This document shows positions 52,210 through 61,189 of a DNA stretch of 64,000 nucleotides, one piece after another. The notes under the pieces are model-generated. The model was given only the letters and a program-made list of their open reading frames with translations, did not search any database and was not told the DNA's origin. Source of the stretch: Panacagrimonas sp965216845 (GTDB lineage: Bacteria; Pseudomonadota; Gammaproteobacteria; Nevskiales; Nevskiaceae). Location: the NCBI GenBank assembly GCA_965216845.1, contig OZ244200.1, positions 1,922,001 to 1,986,000 on the forward strand. Reading direction: 5' to 3'. How positions within the stretch are numbered: the first letter of the stretch is position 1; each line of letters begins with the position of its first letter. A program made the position numbers and the translations under genes.

Positions 52210-53247
52210 TCAGTTTTCCAGCGTTTCCAGGCCGCCCTTGAGGCTGTAAGCCGAATGGTGGCGCGAATTGAGCACAAAGGCCGCCACCGCGCTGCGTCGC
52301 CCGCTGTCACAGATGCACAGGTATGGCTGTTGCGGATCCAGTTGATTGAGTCGCGCCCGCAACATGTAGAGCGGAATATGCAGGCTGTGCGGCAGATGCG
52401 AGGCTTGAAACTCGCTGAGCAGTCGAACGTCGAGCAGCCGCAGCTCACCGGTTTCAATCTGCCTGCGCGCCTGAAGCGGGTTGATCTGGCGGATCAGTGG
52501 TTCGCGCAATAGCTCCACAAAATCGCGCTTGGCCAGGCGCATCAATACGCCGTCGCTGAGCATGCTGATGGTGGCGCTACGACCGGCGTCGGTGAGCAGC
52601 GCTTCCTCGCCGAAATAGCTGCCGGCGCTCAGCTCGGACAGCTTGAGCGGTTTGTGTTGCGGCATTTCGCGCACCACCTGACAAACGCCTTGCGCGATCA
52701 CGTAGAAATAATCGCCCGGTTCGTCCTGACGGATGATGAGCTGGCCCTGGCGCACCGGCATCGGTTGCATCCGCTGAAACAAGGCCTGCAGATTGGTGGG
52801 CGGCAATTGCTGGAAGGCGCTGGCGCTGAGCAGGCTGAGCATCCAGTCGTCCGTTGGTCCCTGGCTGGCCGTCAGTTCGCTGACTTCGAGTTGATCGCTC
52901 TGATCCCAGGTCAGCAGCACATCCAGCATATGCGCGTCAACGCACAGGCATTCGACGGCCGAAATGCAGCGAGCGGCGACCCGACGCGGTGACTGGTGCG
53001 CCAGGCGGTACCGGGCCTTGCTGTCACCGGCCTTGAGTCTGGCCAGTTCGACGCCTTGCTGGTCCTCGAACCTGAGGCTGCCACTGACCAGGAACAGGGC
53101 GCTTTGCGCCTTGTCTCCGACGCCGAACAGGTACTCACCGGCGCTGTGGTGTTCCAGTTGGCAGCGCTTGGCGATGTCGGATCGCCGCTCTGCTCGAACG
53201 TCCTTGAGCGGAACGAAACGACCGAGCTTTTCGAGTATGGATTCCAT
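52210..53247 (-). CDS. Cyclic-nucleotide-binding protein fused to a rhodanese domain
   Basis: The protein has 345 residues from ATG 53247 (an upstream in-frame ATG at 53295 adds 16). It holds one degenerate (about 1-120) and one full (about 145-245; IIRQDEPGDYFYVIAQGVCQ, GSYFGEEALLTDAGRSATIS) cNMP-binding beta roll, then a rhodanese domain (about 265-345) with LRLLDVRLLSEFQASHLPHS and the active-site loop CICDSGRRSAVAAFVL (Cys intact). No DNA-binding helix-turn-helix is visible, so it is not a CRP-type transcription factor. It probably links a nucleotide or other signal to sulfur transfer or Cys redox chemistry. Confidence 0.88.
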   Translation of the reverse strand: MESILEKLGRFVPLKDVRAERRSDIAKRCQLEHHSAGEYLFGVGDKAQSALFLVSGSLRFEDQQGVELARLKAGDSKARYRLAHQSPRRVAARCISAVECLCVDAHMLDVLLTWDQSDQLEVSELTASQGPTDDWMLSLLSASAFQQLPPTNLQALFQRMQPMPVRQGQLIIRQDEPGDYFYVIAQGVCQVVREMPQHKPLKLSELSAGSYFGEEALLTDAGRSATISMLSDGVLMRLAKRDFVELLREPLIRQINPLQARRQIETGELRLLDVRLLSEFQASHLPHSLHIPLYMLRARLNQLDPQQPYLCICDSGRRSAVAAFVLNSRHHSAYSLKGGLETLEN

Positions 53248-53439
53248 GATCTTTTCGCGTTCGGATGAATCAGGCACGGATCGGCCGGGAATCATCGCCC
53301 GCTATCGAATTGTCTCCCAGTACAGCGCCATCTTGTGCCATGATAATCGCTTGCCTGCGTGGCAGCGCCGTTGCTGGGCCGCTGAGCTCGAATCGCACCG
53401 CAAGGCAATCGAAAGTCGACGTTCTACAGGAGGGGCGCC

Positions 53440-54159
53440 ATGCCCGTAACCAAGAAGGCGAAGAGCACCAAGACCGAGACCAAACCCAAGTCCGGCGGTA
53501 CATCGAACAGCCCTAACAAGACCAAGGCGAGCAGCGTGAGCAAAACCAACAACAAACCATCCGCCACAAGAACCAAGTCCGACCTGGGCAAAGACACCGC
53601 GGCCAAGGCGGTGCCGAACACGCCTGCCAAGCCCAAACCGAGAACCGCAACGGCGAAGAATACGGCCAAGGCGATATTGAAGCCGGCGGTGGAAAAGGCA
53701 CCCGCGCCACGCCCCAATGCGGGTCGCAGATCCGACAAGCTCAGAGAACGTCCGTTGACGGAAGCCGAAATTCGCTCGGCGTCCGAATCCGATTACATGG
53801 ATGAGAATCAGCTGCACTTTTTCCGTGAACGCTTGATGCAAATGCGAAAAGAGGTGTTGGCGCGCGAGCTGGATGTCAAGGAGCGTCTGCATCAGCGCGA
53901 GATTTTTGCCGACCCGGCGGACCGCGCCAGCGCCGAGGAGGAACACTGGCTGGACTTGCGGTTGAGAGAACGAGAATCCCTGTTGCTGAGAAAAATCGAA
54001 GACGCCTTGCGCCGCATCCGTGATCGCGAGTACGGCTATTGCGAGAAGACCGGCGAGCCAATCGGCATCGCGCGGCTGCTGGCGCGCCCAACGGCCACGG
54101 TCTGTGTGGACATCAAGGGTCAGTCAGAACGCGCCGAATCGCAGTATCGGGATCGCTGA
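53440..54159 (+). CDS. DksA-like RNA polymerase-binding protein with Lys-rich N-terminal extension
   Basis: The 239-residue protein has a low-complexity basic N-terminal half (1-105; KSTKTETKPKSGGTSNSPNK type) and a DksA C-terminal half (about 115-235): a coiled coil (HFFRERLMQMRKEVLARELD; ERESLLLRKIEDALRRIRDR) with tip DPADRAS, and a globular finger. The finger has CEKTGEPIGIARLLARPTAT followed by VCVDI, i.e. C-x2-T-x17-C-x2-I, so two of the four zinc Cys are missing, as in zinc-independent DksA2-type proteins. It should modulate transcription with ppGpp. The basic tail is histone-H1-like in composition. AGGAGG precedes the ATG. Confidence 0.88.
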   Translation: MPVTKKAKSTKTETKPKSGGTSNSPNKTKASSVSKTNNKPSATRTKSDLGKDTAAKAVPNTPAKPKPRTATAKNTAKAILKPAVEKAPAPRPNAGRRSDKLRERPLTEAEIRSASESDYMDENQLHFFRERLMQMRKEVLARELDVKERLHQREIFADPADRASAEEEHWLDLRLRERESLLLRKIEDALRRIRDREYGYCEKTGEPIGIARLLARPTATVCVDIKGQSERAESQYRDR

Positions 54160-54242
54160 CCCAGAACCGGCTTGCCGACTGCCGCAGACCGCTGTTGGCA
54201 AGGGCCGGTCGTGGACAGCGGTTGAAGCGGTTGCGCAAACAA

Positions 54243-54401
54243 GCTGCGCGGATGCTCGATCCGCTTTGCATCACCAAGGGTCATGGCATCGGTGTGGGTC
54301 TTGCGATCCGTCGACCGGTGACCGGATCACACGGCGGCCATCTTTTTGAGGCGGCAACGAGATCCTTGCGAGCTTGCCGCCTTGCACTGACCCGGTGCCG
54401 A
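54243..54401 (+). pseudogene. Decayed C-terminal fragment of a sensor histidine kinase
   Basis: In one frame the 159-bp segment reads ARMLDPLCITKGHGIGVGLA, then RRPVTGSHGGHLFEAATRS and CRLALTR. This mirrors the ATP-lid and C-terminal end of HATPase_c kinases (FDPFFTTKxxGxGxGLAI...IVExHGGxL). No H-box, N-box or start codon is found and the surroundings have no matching sequence, so this is a remnant. It occupies part of the 315-bp gap between the DksA-like and HU-like genes; nothing else was seen there apart from the terminator. Confidence 0.5.
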
Positions 54402-54430
54402 ATCACTGGCACGGTTTGTGAGCGCGCCGG

Positions 54431-54464
54431 AAAAAAGCCGGCCGGGGCGCTCACCCCGGTCGGC
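54431..54464 (-). terminator. Rho-independent terminator of the HU-like gene
   Basis: On the minus strand GCCGACCGGGG pairs with CCCCGGCCGGC across loop TGAGCG (one mismatch in 11 bp), followed by T6 (54436-54431). It begins 11 bases after the stop codon of the HU-like gene. Confidence 0.85.
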
Positions 54465-54474
54465 CGCAGATTCC

Positions 54475-54849
54475 TCACGCAGCGGCGTCTTTGAGTTTTT
54501 TCAGCGGACGCACTTTGACTTTCACCGAAGCTGGCTTGGCGGCAAACCATTGCTCCTCCTTGGTGAAAGGGTTGATGCCCTTGCGGCGCGGCTTGGCCGG
54601 CACGCGCTGGGTGGTGACTTTGAGCAGCCCGGGAAGAACGAACTCTCCGGCGGCGCGTTTGCCCAGCGAAGCCACGGCGGCGGTTTCCAGCGACGCCAGC
54701 ACGGCACGAACATCCTTGGCAACCACGCCGCTGTTGTCAGCAAGATAATTGACCAGGGCGGATTTAGACATCACCTCCTTGATGGCTTTGGGCTTGGGGG
54801 CGGCGGCTGGCTTTTTGGCGGCCGCCTTGTTGGTCGTCTGCTTCGGCAT
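54475..54849 (-). CDS. HU-family DNA-binding protein with Ala/Lys-rich N-terminus
   Basis: The 124-residue protein has a basic tail (1-25; KAAAKKPAAAPKPK) before an HU/IHF domain: MSKSALVNYLADNSGVVAKD (dimer helices), LASLETAAVASLGKRAAGEF, and the beta arm region VPAKPRRKGINPFTKEEQWF. HU proteins bend and compact DNA. The tail is unusual for canonical HU and resembles those of some Burkholderiales/Xanthomonadales nucleoid proteins. The leader upstream holds TGACGGA and TCCGTCA as an inverted repeat (about 54892-54916). It has its own terminator. Confidence 0.88.
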   Translation of the reverse strand: MPKQTTNKAAAKKPAAAPKPKAIKEVMSKSALVNYLADNSGVVAKDVRAVLASLETAAVASLGKRAAGEFVLPGLLKVTTQRVPAKPRRKGINPFTKEEQWFAAKPASVKVKVRPLKKLKDAAA

Positions 54850-55306
54850 ACTTTTTCCTGATGTTTGGAATTGCGTTGGTGACGGAATGTTTCCGACTCC
54901 GTCAATGTAGGACAGCTGATGCTGATCGCCAAGCCCGGAAAAGGAGTTTTTTACGCTTTTTTTTCAATTTCGGGTCTTTAGCAAGTCGTGGCGGTGATTC
55001 GGCATCGATTCAGCGCCGATCAGTGCCGAAGCTGCAAGCCGGCAAGGGTTTGGAGTCGCGGCTATTCTCGCCCGCAGAATCCTGCTCGAAATCGGGCCGC
55101 TCAGACGCCCGCAATGTGAGGTCGAAACCTAACGTTCGTTCATGGTCCAAACCCTTGGACGCAGGTATCGGCAACGGTGTTTCCGGCGCCGTGCGTTCCA
55201 CCCGGCAAAAAGCGAACAAGGGTAATTGGCCTTGGAGAGTCTTTCAGAGGGCGCATCGGCACTTGAGGCCCAGTGAAAACTGACGTTAGCATCGAGACCC
55301 CGCCGG

Positions 55307-57640
55307 ATGCGATTTTGGTCCATCAGCGGCAATTCAATAAAACACCAGCAATCTTGGGGGCGTACGGTGGGCAAAGCGGGGGTTCGGCTGGGCCTGATCT
55401 TGATGAGCGGCTTTTGTGGCGCGGTCGGCGCGGCCGCCGACTACTCACTGGACTGGGGGCCGGGTTTTGACATCCGTTGGAAAAACAAGCTCGCAATGGG
55501 GGCGCAGATGCGGCTGGAGGCTCCAGACCGGAGTTTCATCGGCAAGACCAATCTGGACCCGGAACTTTGCGCCGTTGATTCCTGCATTTCCCTGAATCGG
55601 GACGATCTGGAACCGCACCAGCGATGGATGGCGGCGCCCGGTGGGAATTGGCAGATCGCGGATGACGCCAACCTGATTCACGATCAGTGGGACCTGACCA
55701 GCGCCGTGCTGCGCTGGCGTTCGGGCATGTCCATCGTTGCAGGTGATGGCACCTGGGGCGCCGAGCTGGACTGGCAGGCGTTCTACGATCCTTACTTCGA
55801 CAACCTGGACTATTCGCATCCCAACATCGTTGTGCAACAAGGCCCGGCGCCGGGGGTGGCGCGGGATATCGACTTGCCGCCGCATGCGCGTGACGAAATG
55901 GGCCGCGCCTTTGATCTGCGCACGGCCTACGTCTACTTCCGTCTGCCATATTGGGATGATCGCCGGCTGGACGTGCGCATCGGCCGTCAACACCTGGGCT
56001 GGGGCGAGGCACTGTTCACCATTTCGGGCACGCTGAATTTCGTCAATCCGCTCAATCTCAACAATCTGTTCCGGCCTTCCATGGACCTGGACGAGATTCT
56101 TGACCCGGTCGGCATGATCAGTCTTGCGACGGAAATGACGCCCAAGCTCTCGGCCGAGCTGTTTTATCAGCTGGAGTGGCGGCCCTATGTGTTTCCCACA
56201 CGCGGCAGCCTGGGTTCTTTTATCGTGGACATCGGTGGTCAACCGGAGAATCGCGGCTCGATCACCGATGATTCTCTGCCCTTGCCATTTGGAAAAACCC
56301 CGGAAGATCCGCTGCAGCAGCAACGTGCGCTGACGCCGGTCGTCGGTTTGATCAGCGATACCGCAGGTTCCATTCCACGTTTAAATAATCGGGAACCAGA
56401 CAGCACAGGTCAATATGGCATCAAGCTCAGTTATTTCGAAGAAGGCTGGTTGGGCGGCACCGAGCTTAGCGCCTACTTCGCGAATTATCACGCGCGCTTG
56501 CCGGCCGCCAGTTTCATCGCTGCCGATGCCACCTGCGCCGCAGCCGAGGGCAGCGCCACCGGCATGGATGCGCAAGCCGCGCCATTTCCCCTGGGTTTGA
56601 TCAATTTTCTGATTGCCTGCGGTCGCGATGTGGCCAGTATTCCCGATCTGCTGGCCGATCTGGCTGCGGACAACCCCAGGCTGGTGGGCGAGGGCTACGA
56701 TGCCCTGCCCATCTCCAGCGCAAGAATCTTTCTGGAATTCCCCGAAAATATTCAGGTCTTCGGCTTGGGCGTCAATACCAGTGCCTTGGGGCTGATCTGG
56801 ACCGGCGAGCTGGCTTACCGTCCGGATCATCCTTTTCAGGTGGATTTGGAAGATGTTTTCTTTACCGCCTTGCAGCCGGTATTTCCTAGAAACGAGCTGC
56901 CCTTATTTCCCGCTGCAGCGGCCGCTTTGGACCCGGTACTGGCGCCATTGGCGGCAGTTCTGGGGCTGCCGCTGGACCAATTGGCGGGCGCGACCTTCAC
57001 CGACCGGCGCAACGCCATTGCCGATTATCTGACCGAATATCGCGGTGGAACACCGGGTGAGGTGGCGCCCGGCGCCTACGTTCGCGGGTATGAGGCGTTT
57101 GATTACTGGCTGGCCAGCGTCGGCGTGACCAAGGTTCTGGGGCGCCAGGGCAGTGCCTGGATCCGGGCGGATCAAACGGCCTTGTTATTGGAATTCTCAG
57201 CGGCCTACGTGCCGGACCTACCAGGGCTGGATGAACTCCAGCTGGATAGTCTGGCCACCACCAACACGCATTATTCTCCGGGTATTGAAGAAACGGGCGA
57301 TGCCCTGAGAATCAATCCATTTTCTCAGCCGGGCAAAGGCTTTCCAAGGGACTTTTCCTGGGGATATAAAGCGGCGGCAATCTGGGCCTATAACGATGTC
57401 TGGTTGCAGGGTCTGCGTGTGCGACCGCAAATGATTCTGTTTCACGACGTGTACGGCACCTCGCCAGGCTTGGGCGGGAACTTCCAGCACGGGCGAAAAA
57501 TTGCGCTGACCGGCGTTAATTTCAATTATCAGAACCGATATAACTTTTCCGTGGACTATTTCGGCTTTTTTGGTGGAGGGTCGGGCAACCGGCTCCGCGA
57601 CAGGGACTTTTTGAATGTATCGGCCTCATACAGCTTCTGA
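55307..57640 (+). CDS. DUF1302-family outer-membrane protein
   Basis: The 777-residue protein (from ATG 55307; GTG 55367 gives a cleaner signal peptide, VRLGLILMSGFCGAVGAAAD, and may be the true start). Typical DUF1302 features: SLDWGPGFDIRWKNKLAMGA early, RIGRQHLGWGEALF, NLNNLFRPSMDLDEILDPVG, many amphipathic beta strands and a C-terminal aromatic residue (SASYSF) as in outer-membrane barrels. The family is common in bacteria that use sterols, alkanes or terpenes and is suspected of hydrophobic-substrate handling; the function is unproven. It overlaps the first VP-repeat gene by 26 bp. The 457 bp upstream hold the HU promoter region and no gene that I can see. Confidence 0.88.
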   Translation: MRFWSISGNSIKHQQSWGRTVGKAGVRLGLILMSGFCGAVGAAADYSLDWGPGFDIRWKNKLAMGAQMRLEAPDRSFIGKTNLDPELCAVDSCISLNRDDLEPHQRWMAAPGGNWQIADDANLIHDQWDLTSAVLRWRSGMSIVAGDGTWGAELDWQAFYDPYFDNLDYSHPNIVVQQGPAPGVARDIDLPPHARDEMGRAFDLRTAYVYFRLPYWDDRRLDVRIGRQHLGWGEALFTISGTLNFVNPLNLNNLFRPSMDLDEILDPVGMISLATEMTPKLSAELFYQLEWRPYVFPTRGSLGSFIVDIGGQPENRGSITDDSLPLPFGKTPEDPLQQQRALTPVVGLISDTAGSIPRLNNREPDSTGQYGIKLSYFEEGWLGGTELSAYFANYHARLPAASFIAADATCAAAEGSATGMDAQAAPFPLGLINFLIACGRDVASIPDLLADLAADNPRLVGEGYDALPISSARIFLEFPENIQVFGLGVNTSALGLIWTGELAYRPDHPFQVDLEDVFFTALQPVFPRNELPLFPAAAAALDPVLAPLAAVLGLPLDQLAGATFTDRRNAIADYLTEYRGGTPGEVAPGAYVRGYEAFDYWLASVGVTKVLGRQGSAWIRADQTALLLEFSAAYVPDLPGLDELQLDSLATTNTHYSPGIEETGDALRINPFSQPGKGFPRDFSWGYKAAAIWAYNDVWLQGLRVRPQMILFHDVYGTSPGLGGNFQHGRKIALTGVNFNYQNRYNFSVDYFGFFGGGSGNRLRDRDFLNVSASYSF

Positions 57641-58400
57641 GCGGCGCCGACCGGTGATCGCCAAAACGCAGCTGGGTTCGATTCTGTTGTGGAGTCTTCT
57701 GGTGGCGATTGGCGCAGCGGTTGGCGCCTTTGTGGTGATTTATTTCGTCGTCAAGAACGTTCAGGCGCAGTTGCTGGTCACTGACGAATCGCTCAAGGCT
57801 TATATCGATCAACCCTTGGAGGTGACCGCCACGGTCGAGAATGAGTTGAGCATCAGTATTGATGAAACCGTCAGCACCACGGTGCCGGTGGATACGGTGC
57901 TGTCGGTACCGATCGATGAACCGCTGGCGCTGGTCGCCGACTTTGACGCCATGGTGCCGGTGAAGCTTGAGGTGCCAGTGAAGGACGTGATTCAGCTCAA
58001 CAAGCAAATCGACATCGATACCGTGGTGGAAGCGGATTTGCTGGGCGAAACCTTCAAGCTGCCCCTGCGCGGACGTTTCCCGGTCAAGGCGCAGGTGCCG
58101 GTCAATCTGGTGGTGCCGATCAACAGGAAAATCCACATGCGGTTCACCACACCCATCACGGCCAGGTTGCATCAGGATCTGGTGGTGCCGCTGAAAACCC
58201 ACATCGTGGCGGACGTGCCGCTGAAAACGCAGATGGATGTGCCGATTCTGAATGACCTGGAAATCACGGTCGAGCTGCCCCGGGAGCCGAATCTGGATAT
58301 CCACATGAACTATGCGGACCTGGTGATTCCATTGAATGCGATAGCCCTGGGTCTGGACGGCGCCGAAGCTGAGCCGCCCGACGCCGGAGATCGGCCATGA
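57615..58400 (+). CDS. Single-pass protein with VP-rich beta repeats (1 of 3)
   Basis: The 261-residue protein has one N-terminal TM helix (about 22-45; LLWSLLVAIGAAVGAFVVIY) and an external part made of short beta-like repeats around [VI]P[IVL]: TTVPVDTVLSVPIDEPLALV, KVPVNLVVPINRKI-like (AQVPVNLVVPINRKIHMRFT), DVPLKTQMDVPILNDLEITV. Repeat spacing alternates around 7-16 residues. No Cys or enzyme motif. It overlaps the DUF1302 gene and the next paralog (4 bp), so the four are co-expressed. The first half aligns well with the second paralog. I do not recognise the family. Confidence 0.75.
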   Translation: MYRPHTASERRRPVIAKTQLGSILLWSLLVAIGAAVGAFVVIYFVVKNVQAQLLVTDESLKAYIDQPLEVTATVENELSISIDETVSTTVPVDTVLSVPIDEPLALVADFDAMVPVKLEVPVKDVIQLNKQIDIDTVVEADLLGETFKLPLRGRFPVKAQVPVNLVVPINRKIHMRFTTPITARLHQDLVVPLKTHIVADVPLKTQMDVPILNDLEITVELPREPNLDIHMNYADLVIPLNAIALGLDGAEAEPPDAGDRP

Positions 58401-59155
58401 GCGGCGGCGCAAGAAAACGCCCTGGCGTGCATCGTCAGCGCGGCATCAGCCTGCTGTGGGTGCTGCTGGTTCTGGTGTTGGCGGGCCTGGCGGGCGCGGC
58501 AATGGCGTACCTGGTGATGACCCGGGTCGATCTGGAACTGATGCTGCGTGATCAGCCCGCCACCGTCATTGTTCCGGAGCCGATCACCGCAACGGCCAGC
58601 GTGAACGGCCCCATCGGACTTCGATTGAACGACACCATTGGCACTACGGTACCGATCAATCAGTCGGTCACCATTCCGATCAGGGACACCCTGAACATCG
58701 TGGCCTATTTCAAGGGCTCGGTGCCATTGAAAATGAATGTACGCCTGGTGGACGAAATTGCCCTGAATCAGGTGGTGGCGGTGGATACCACGATCGACGC
58801 CTATCTGCCGGCGTTGAAAAGCACGATCCAGGTGCCGATCCGCGGGAAAATCCCGATCAACACCACGGTGCCGGTGGACCTGGTGATTCCGGTCGATCAG
58901 ATGGTGGATCTGGATTTCACAACCCCGGTTACGGCGCAAATCGACCAACAGCTCACGGTGCCGCTGATGACCCAAATCGATGCCGCCGTGCCGATTGATG
59001 CCGATATGAACGTGCCGGTGTTGAATGACTTGCACGCGGTGATCAACATGCCCGCCGGGCCGAGCAAGGTGGTAATTACCGAGGCCGATCTGAGCCTGCC
59101 GCTGAGAACACTGAAACTGGGGCTGGTGGACGAGCACCAGGCGGATCAACGATGA
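58397..59155 (+). CDS. Single-pass protein with VP-rich beta repeats (2 of 3)
   Basis: The 252-residue paralog of the preceding protein: TM helix about 16-38 (LLWVLLVLVLAGLAGAAMAY), then TTVPINQSVTIPIRDTLNIV, TTVPVDLVIPVDQMVDLDFT, AAVPIDADMNVPVLNDLHAV. Counterparts of each are found at the same order in protein 1 (e.g. MDVPILNDL versus MNVPVLNDL), showing gene duplication. The C-terminus ends soon after PLRTLKLGLVD, matching the end of protein 1. The function is unknown; an envelope location is likely. Confidence 0.75.
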   Translation: MSGGARKRPGVHRQRGISLLWVLLVLVLAGLAGAAMAYLVMTRVDLELMLRDQPATVIVPEPITATASVNGPIGLRLNDTIGTTVPINQSVTIPIRDTLNIVAYFKGSVPLKMNVRLVDEIALNQVVAVDTTIDAYLPALKSTIQVPIRGKIPINTTVPVDLVIPVDQMVDLDFTTPVTAQIDQQLTVPLMTQIDAAVPIDADMNVPVLNDLHAVINMPAGPSKVVITEADLSLPLRTLKLGLVDEHQADQR

Positions 59156-59991
59156 GCGCGCCCTTGCCACCCAAGGATGCCGTCGGTGTTGATTTCGCCG
59201 CCGCCTCCAGTTCAGGTTCGATTGGCTGGTTGATCGGTGGCCTGCTCTTGTTGCTTGCCTTGATTGGCGGCGTGCTGATTGCCTGGTGGTTGTTCTTCAA
59301 TATTGTTGTGTCGATTACGATCACCGATCAGGCCACCGGGGTTCAGTTGCCGGCGTCGTTTCAAGCTTCCACTGATGTGAGTAACAGCCTGGATGTTTCC
59401 ATGCGCGGTGAAATCGACGCCAAGGTGCCGTTTGATCAGGTGCTGACGGTGCCGTTTGCAGGCAGATACGATTTCGATGTGGAAATGGCCGCCAAGGTGC
59501 CGTTGAACTTTGACGTGACCTATCAGGGCGTTTTGCCGATCAATACCATGGCCGAGGTCACCATTCGCACCGGCCTGAATTACAAAAACCTCAAGGCGCT
59601 GCGCAATCTGGTGATCCAGACCGCCATTCCGCTCAAGTTTCTGTTGCCGGTGGACCTGAAGATTCCGGTTTCGGAAGAAATTGACCTGATCTACAACGGC
59701 CCTTTGTCCGCTGACATCAATCAGAACATCAAGACCCGGGTGAATACGGTGCTGAACGCGCGGCTGCCCATCGAGCAGGAACTGAGTATCCCGGTGACCG
59801 CCGCCATTCCGCTGCAGGTTCGGCCGGACGCGCATCAAACTCGGTTGATTCTTTCCCAGATGCAGGTGGATTTGAAACCCAGCTCCATGCTCAAACTGAA
59901 GTGGGCTGAGGATACAGACGGCCCGACGCGGGTTGAAAATCCTTATGGGCCGCTGGACGGCGTATACAGAAAGCCGCATTCACCGCCATAG
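59152..59991 (+). CDS. Single-pass protein with VP-rich beta repeats (3 of 3)
   Basis: The 279-residue third, more divergent paralog: TM helix about 22-47 (IGWLIGGLLLLLALIGGVLI), then AKVPFDQVLTVPFAGRYDFD, AKVPLNFDVTYQGVLPINTM, IPLKFLLPVDLKIPVSEEID, RLPIEQELSIPVTAAIPLQV. The LPVDLKIPV motif matches VPVDLVIPV of protein 2. It ends with a Pro-rich tail. It overlaps paralog 2 by 4 bp. Last gene of the quartet; a 155-bp gap follows before the convergent CitE-like gene, with no gene seen in it. Confidence 0.75.
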   Translation: MSAPLPPKDAVGVDFAAASSSGSIGWLIGGLLLLLALIGGVLIAWWLFFNIVVSITITDQATGVQLPASFQASTDVSNSLDVSMRGEIDAKVPFDQVLTVPFAGRYDFDVEMAAKVPLNFDVTYQGVLPINTMAEVTIRTGLNYKNLKALRNLVIQTAIPLKFLLPVDLKIPVSEEIDLIYNGPLSADINQNIKTRVNTVLNARLPIEQELSIPVTAAIPLQVRPDAHQTRLILSQMQVDLKPSSMLKLKWAEDTDGPTRVENPYGPLDGVYRKPHSPP

Positions 59992-60146
59992 GGACGCTTC
60001 GGTTCCAGGCCGGCGCCGGTTCGCGGCTCGCATTTCAGCTCAAAGTGCTCAGGCCCCGGAATGCCGACCGGACGTGACTTGAGAACGATTTTTCGATTTT
60101 GCATGGCGCGTAGGCGAAAAATGGCCGTGAACGGCCTTTTGCCGGA

Positions 60147-60998
60147 TCAGCTGGCCAACAATCTGCGGGCGGCTTTCAGGTGCGGAATGTCATACATCTT
60201 GCCGTCGATGGATACCGCACCGGCGCCGCTGGCAAAGGCGTCGATGATTTTCTGCGCCAGATCACGTTCGGCCTGGGTGGGGGTGAAGGCCTGGTTGATG
60301 ATGTCCACCTGATTCGGATGGATGGCGATGCGGCCGGTAAAGCCGTCATGGCGCGACTGGATGCACGACGCGGCCAGGCCTTCGGGGTTCTTGAAGTCCA
60401 CATAAACCGTATCCAACACCTCGCACCCCATGGCGTGGCCCAGCAGCAGGCACTGATTTCTTGCCTGCTGATACAAGGGACGCCAGGCGCCGGTTTCATC
60501 GCGTGGGTCGCCCGCGCCCAGGGCGGAACTCAGGTCCTCGCCGCCCCAGGTGATGTGCGAGACGCGTGGATGGCCCTGATCCAGCAAGTCGTTCATTCTC
60601 AGCATGGCCTGCGGCGTTTCCGTCACCAGCGCCATGATTCTGATCTGGCCGGCCTGCAGGCCGTGCTCGGCTTCCAGCACCTCCAGATAGTGACCCACGG
60701 CGGTGACATCGGCCGCCGCGCGGACTTTCGGAAGCAAGATGCCGGCCGGTCTTGATGCCACCACCGCCGGCAGGTCATTGAGCATTTCTCCCGAATCCAG
60801 ATCATTGACGCGAACCCACAAGCGGCTGTGATCGGTCTGTTGCCCCATCCAGTCGCGCATCAGTTCGCGTGCGATGGGTTTTCGGTCGGGCAACACCGCA
60901 TCTTCCAGGTCCAGCACCAGAGCGTCGGCCTTGGAGTCCAGGCCCTTGGCCAGTTTCTTTTCGCTATCGGCGGGGATGAACAACAGGGATCGCATCAT
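60147..60998 (-). CDS. HpcH/HpaI-family lyase (CitE-like)
   Basis: The protein has 283 residues from ATG 60998 (GAGG 8 bases upstream; a second ATG follows directly). MRSLLFIPADSEKKLAKGLD and DALVLDLEDAVLPDRKPIAR are the opening of the CitE/malyl-CoA lyase group; ILLPKVRAAADV, VTETPQAMLRMNDLL and the metal-binding ThWGGEDLS-like (HITWGGEDLSSALGAGDPRD) region follow. It likely cleaves or forms a beta-hydroxyacyl-CoA such as malyl- or citramalyl-CoA. Nearby thiolase genes suggest acyl-CoA catabolism. Confidence 0.9.
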   Translation of the reverse strand: MMRSLLFIPADSEKKLAKGLDSKADALVLDLEDAVLPDRKPIARELMRDWMGQQTDHSRLWVRVNDLDSGEMLNDLPAVVASRPAGILLPKVRAAADVTAVGHYLEVLEAEHGLQAGQIRIMALVTETPQAMLRMNDLLDQGHPRVSHITWGGEDLSSALGAGDPRDETGAWRPLYQQARNQCLLLGHAMGCEVLDTVYVDFKNPEGLAASCIQSRHDGFTGRIAIHPNQVDIINQAFTPTQAERDLAQKIIDAFASGAGAVSIDGKMYDIPHLKAARRLLAS

Positions 60999-61189
60999 GG
61001 TTGTGTGCCTCGTTTGATTTGTTTGCTGGCGTACCAAAGGCCGTCGCGCTTATCTTAGTCAAGATCGAGACCGCGCCATGACCTCAGGCGCGTTTTCCGC
61101 CGAAGCGCCGGCACGCTTTGGCTGGCTTCATGCACAGGTATCGCGCCGCGTCATCACTGCCGACGGGGGTGCGGGCATCAGGTCGGGCT

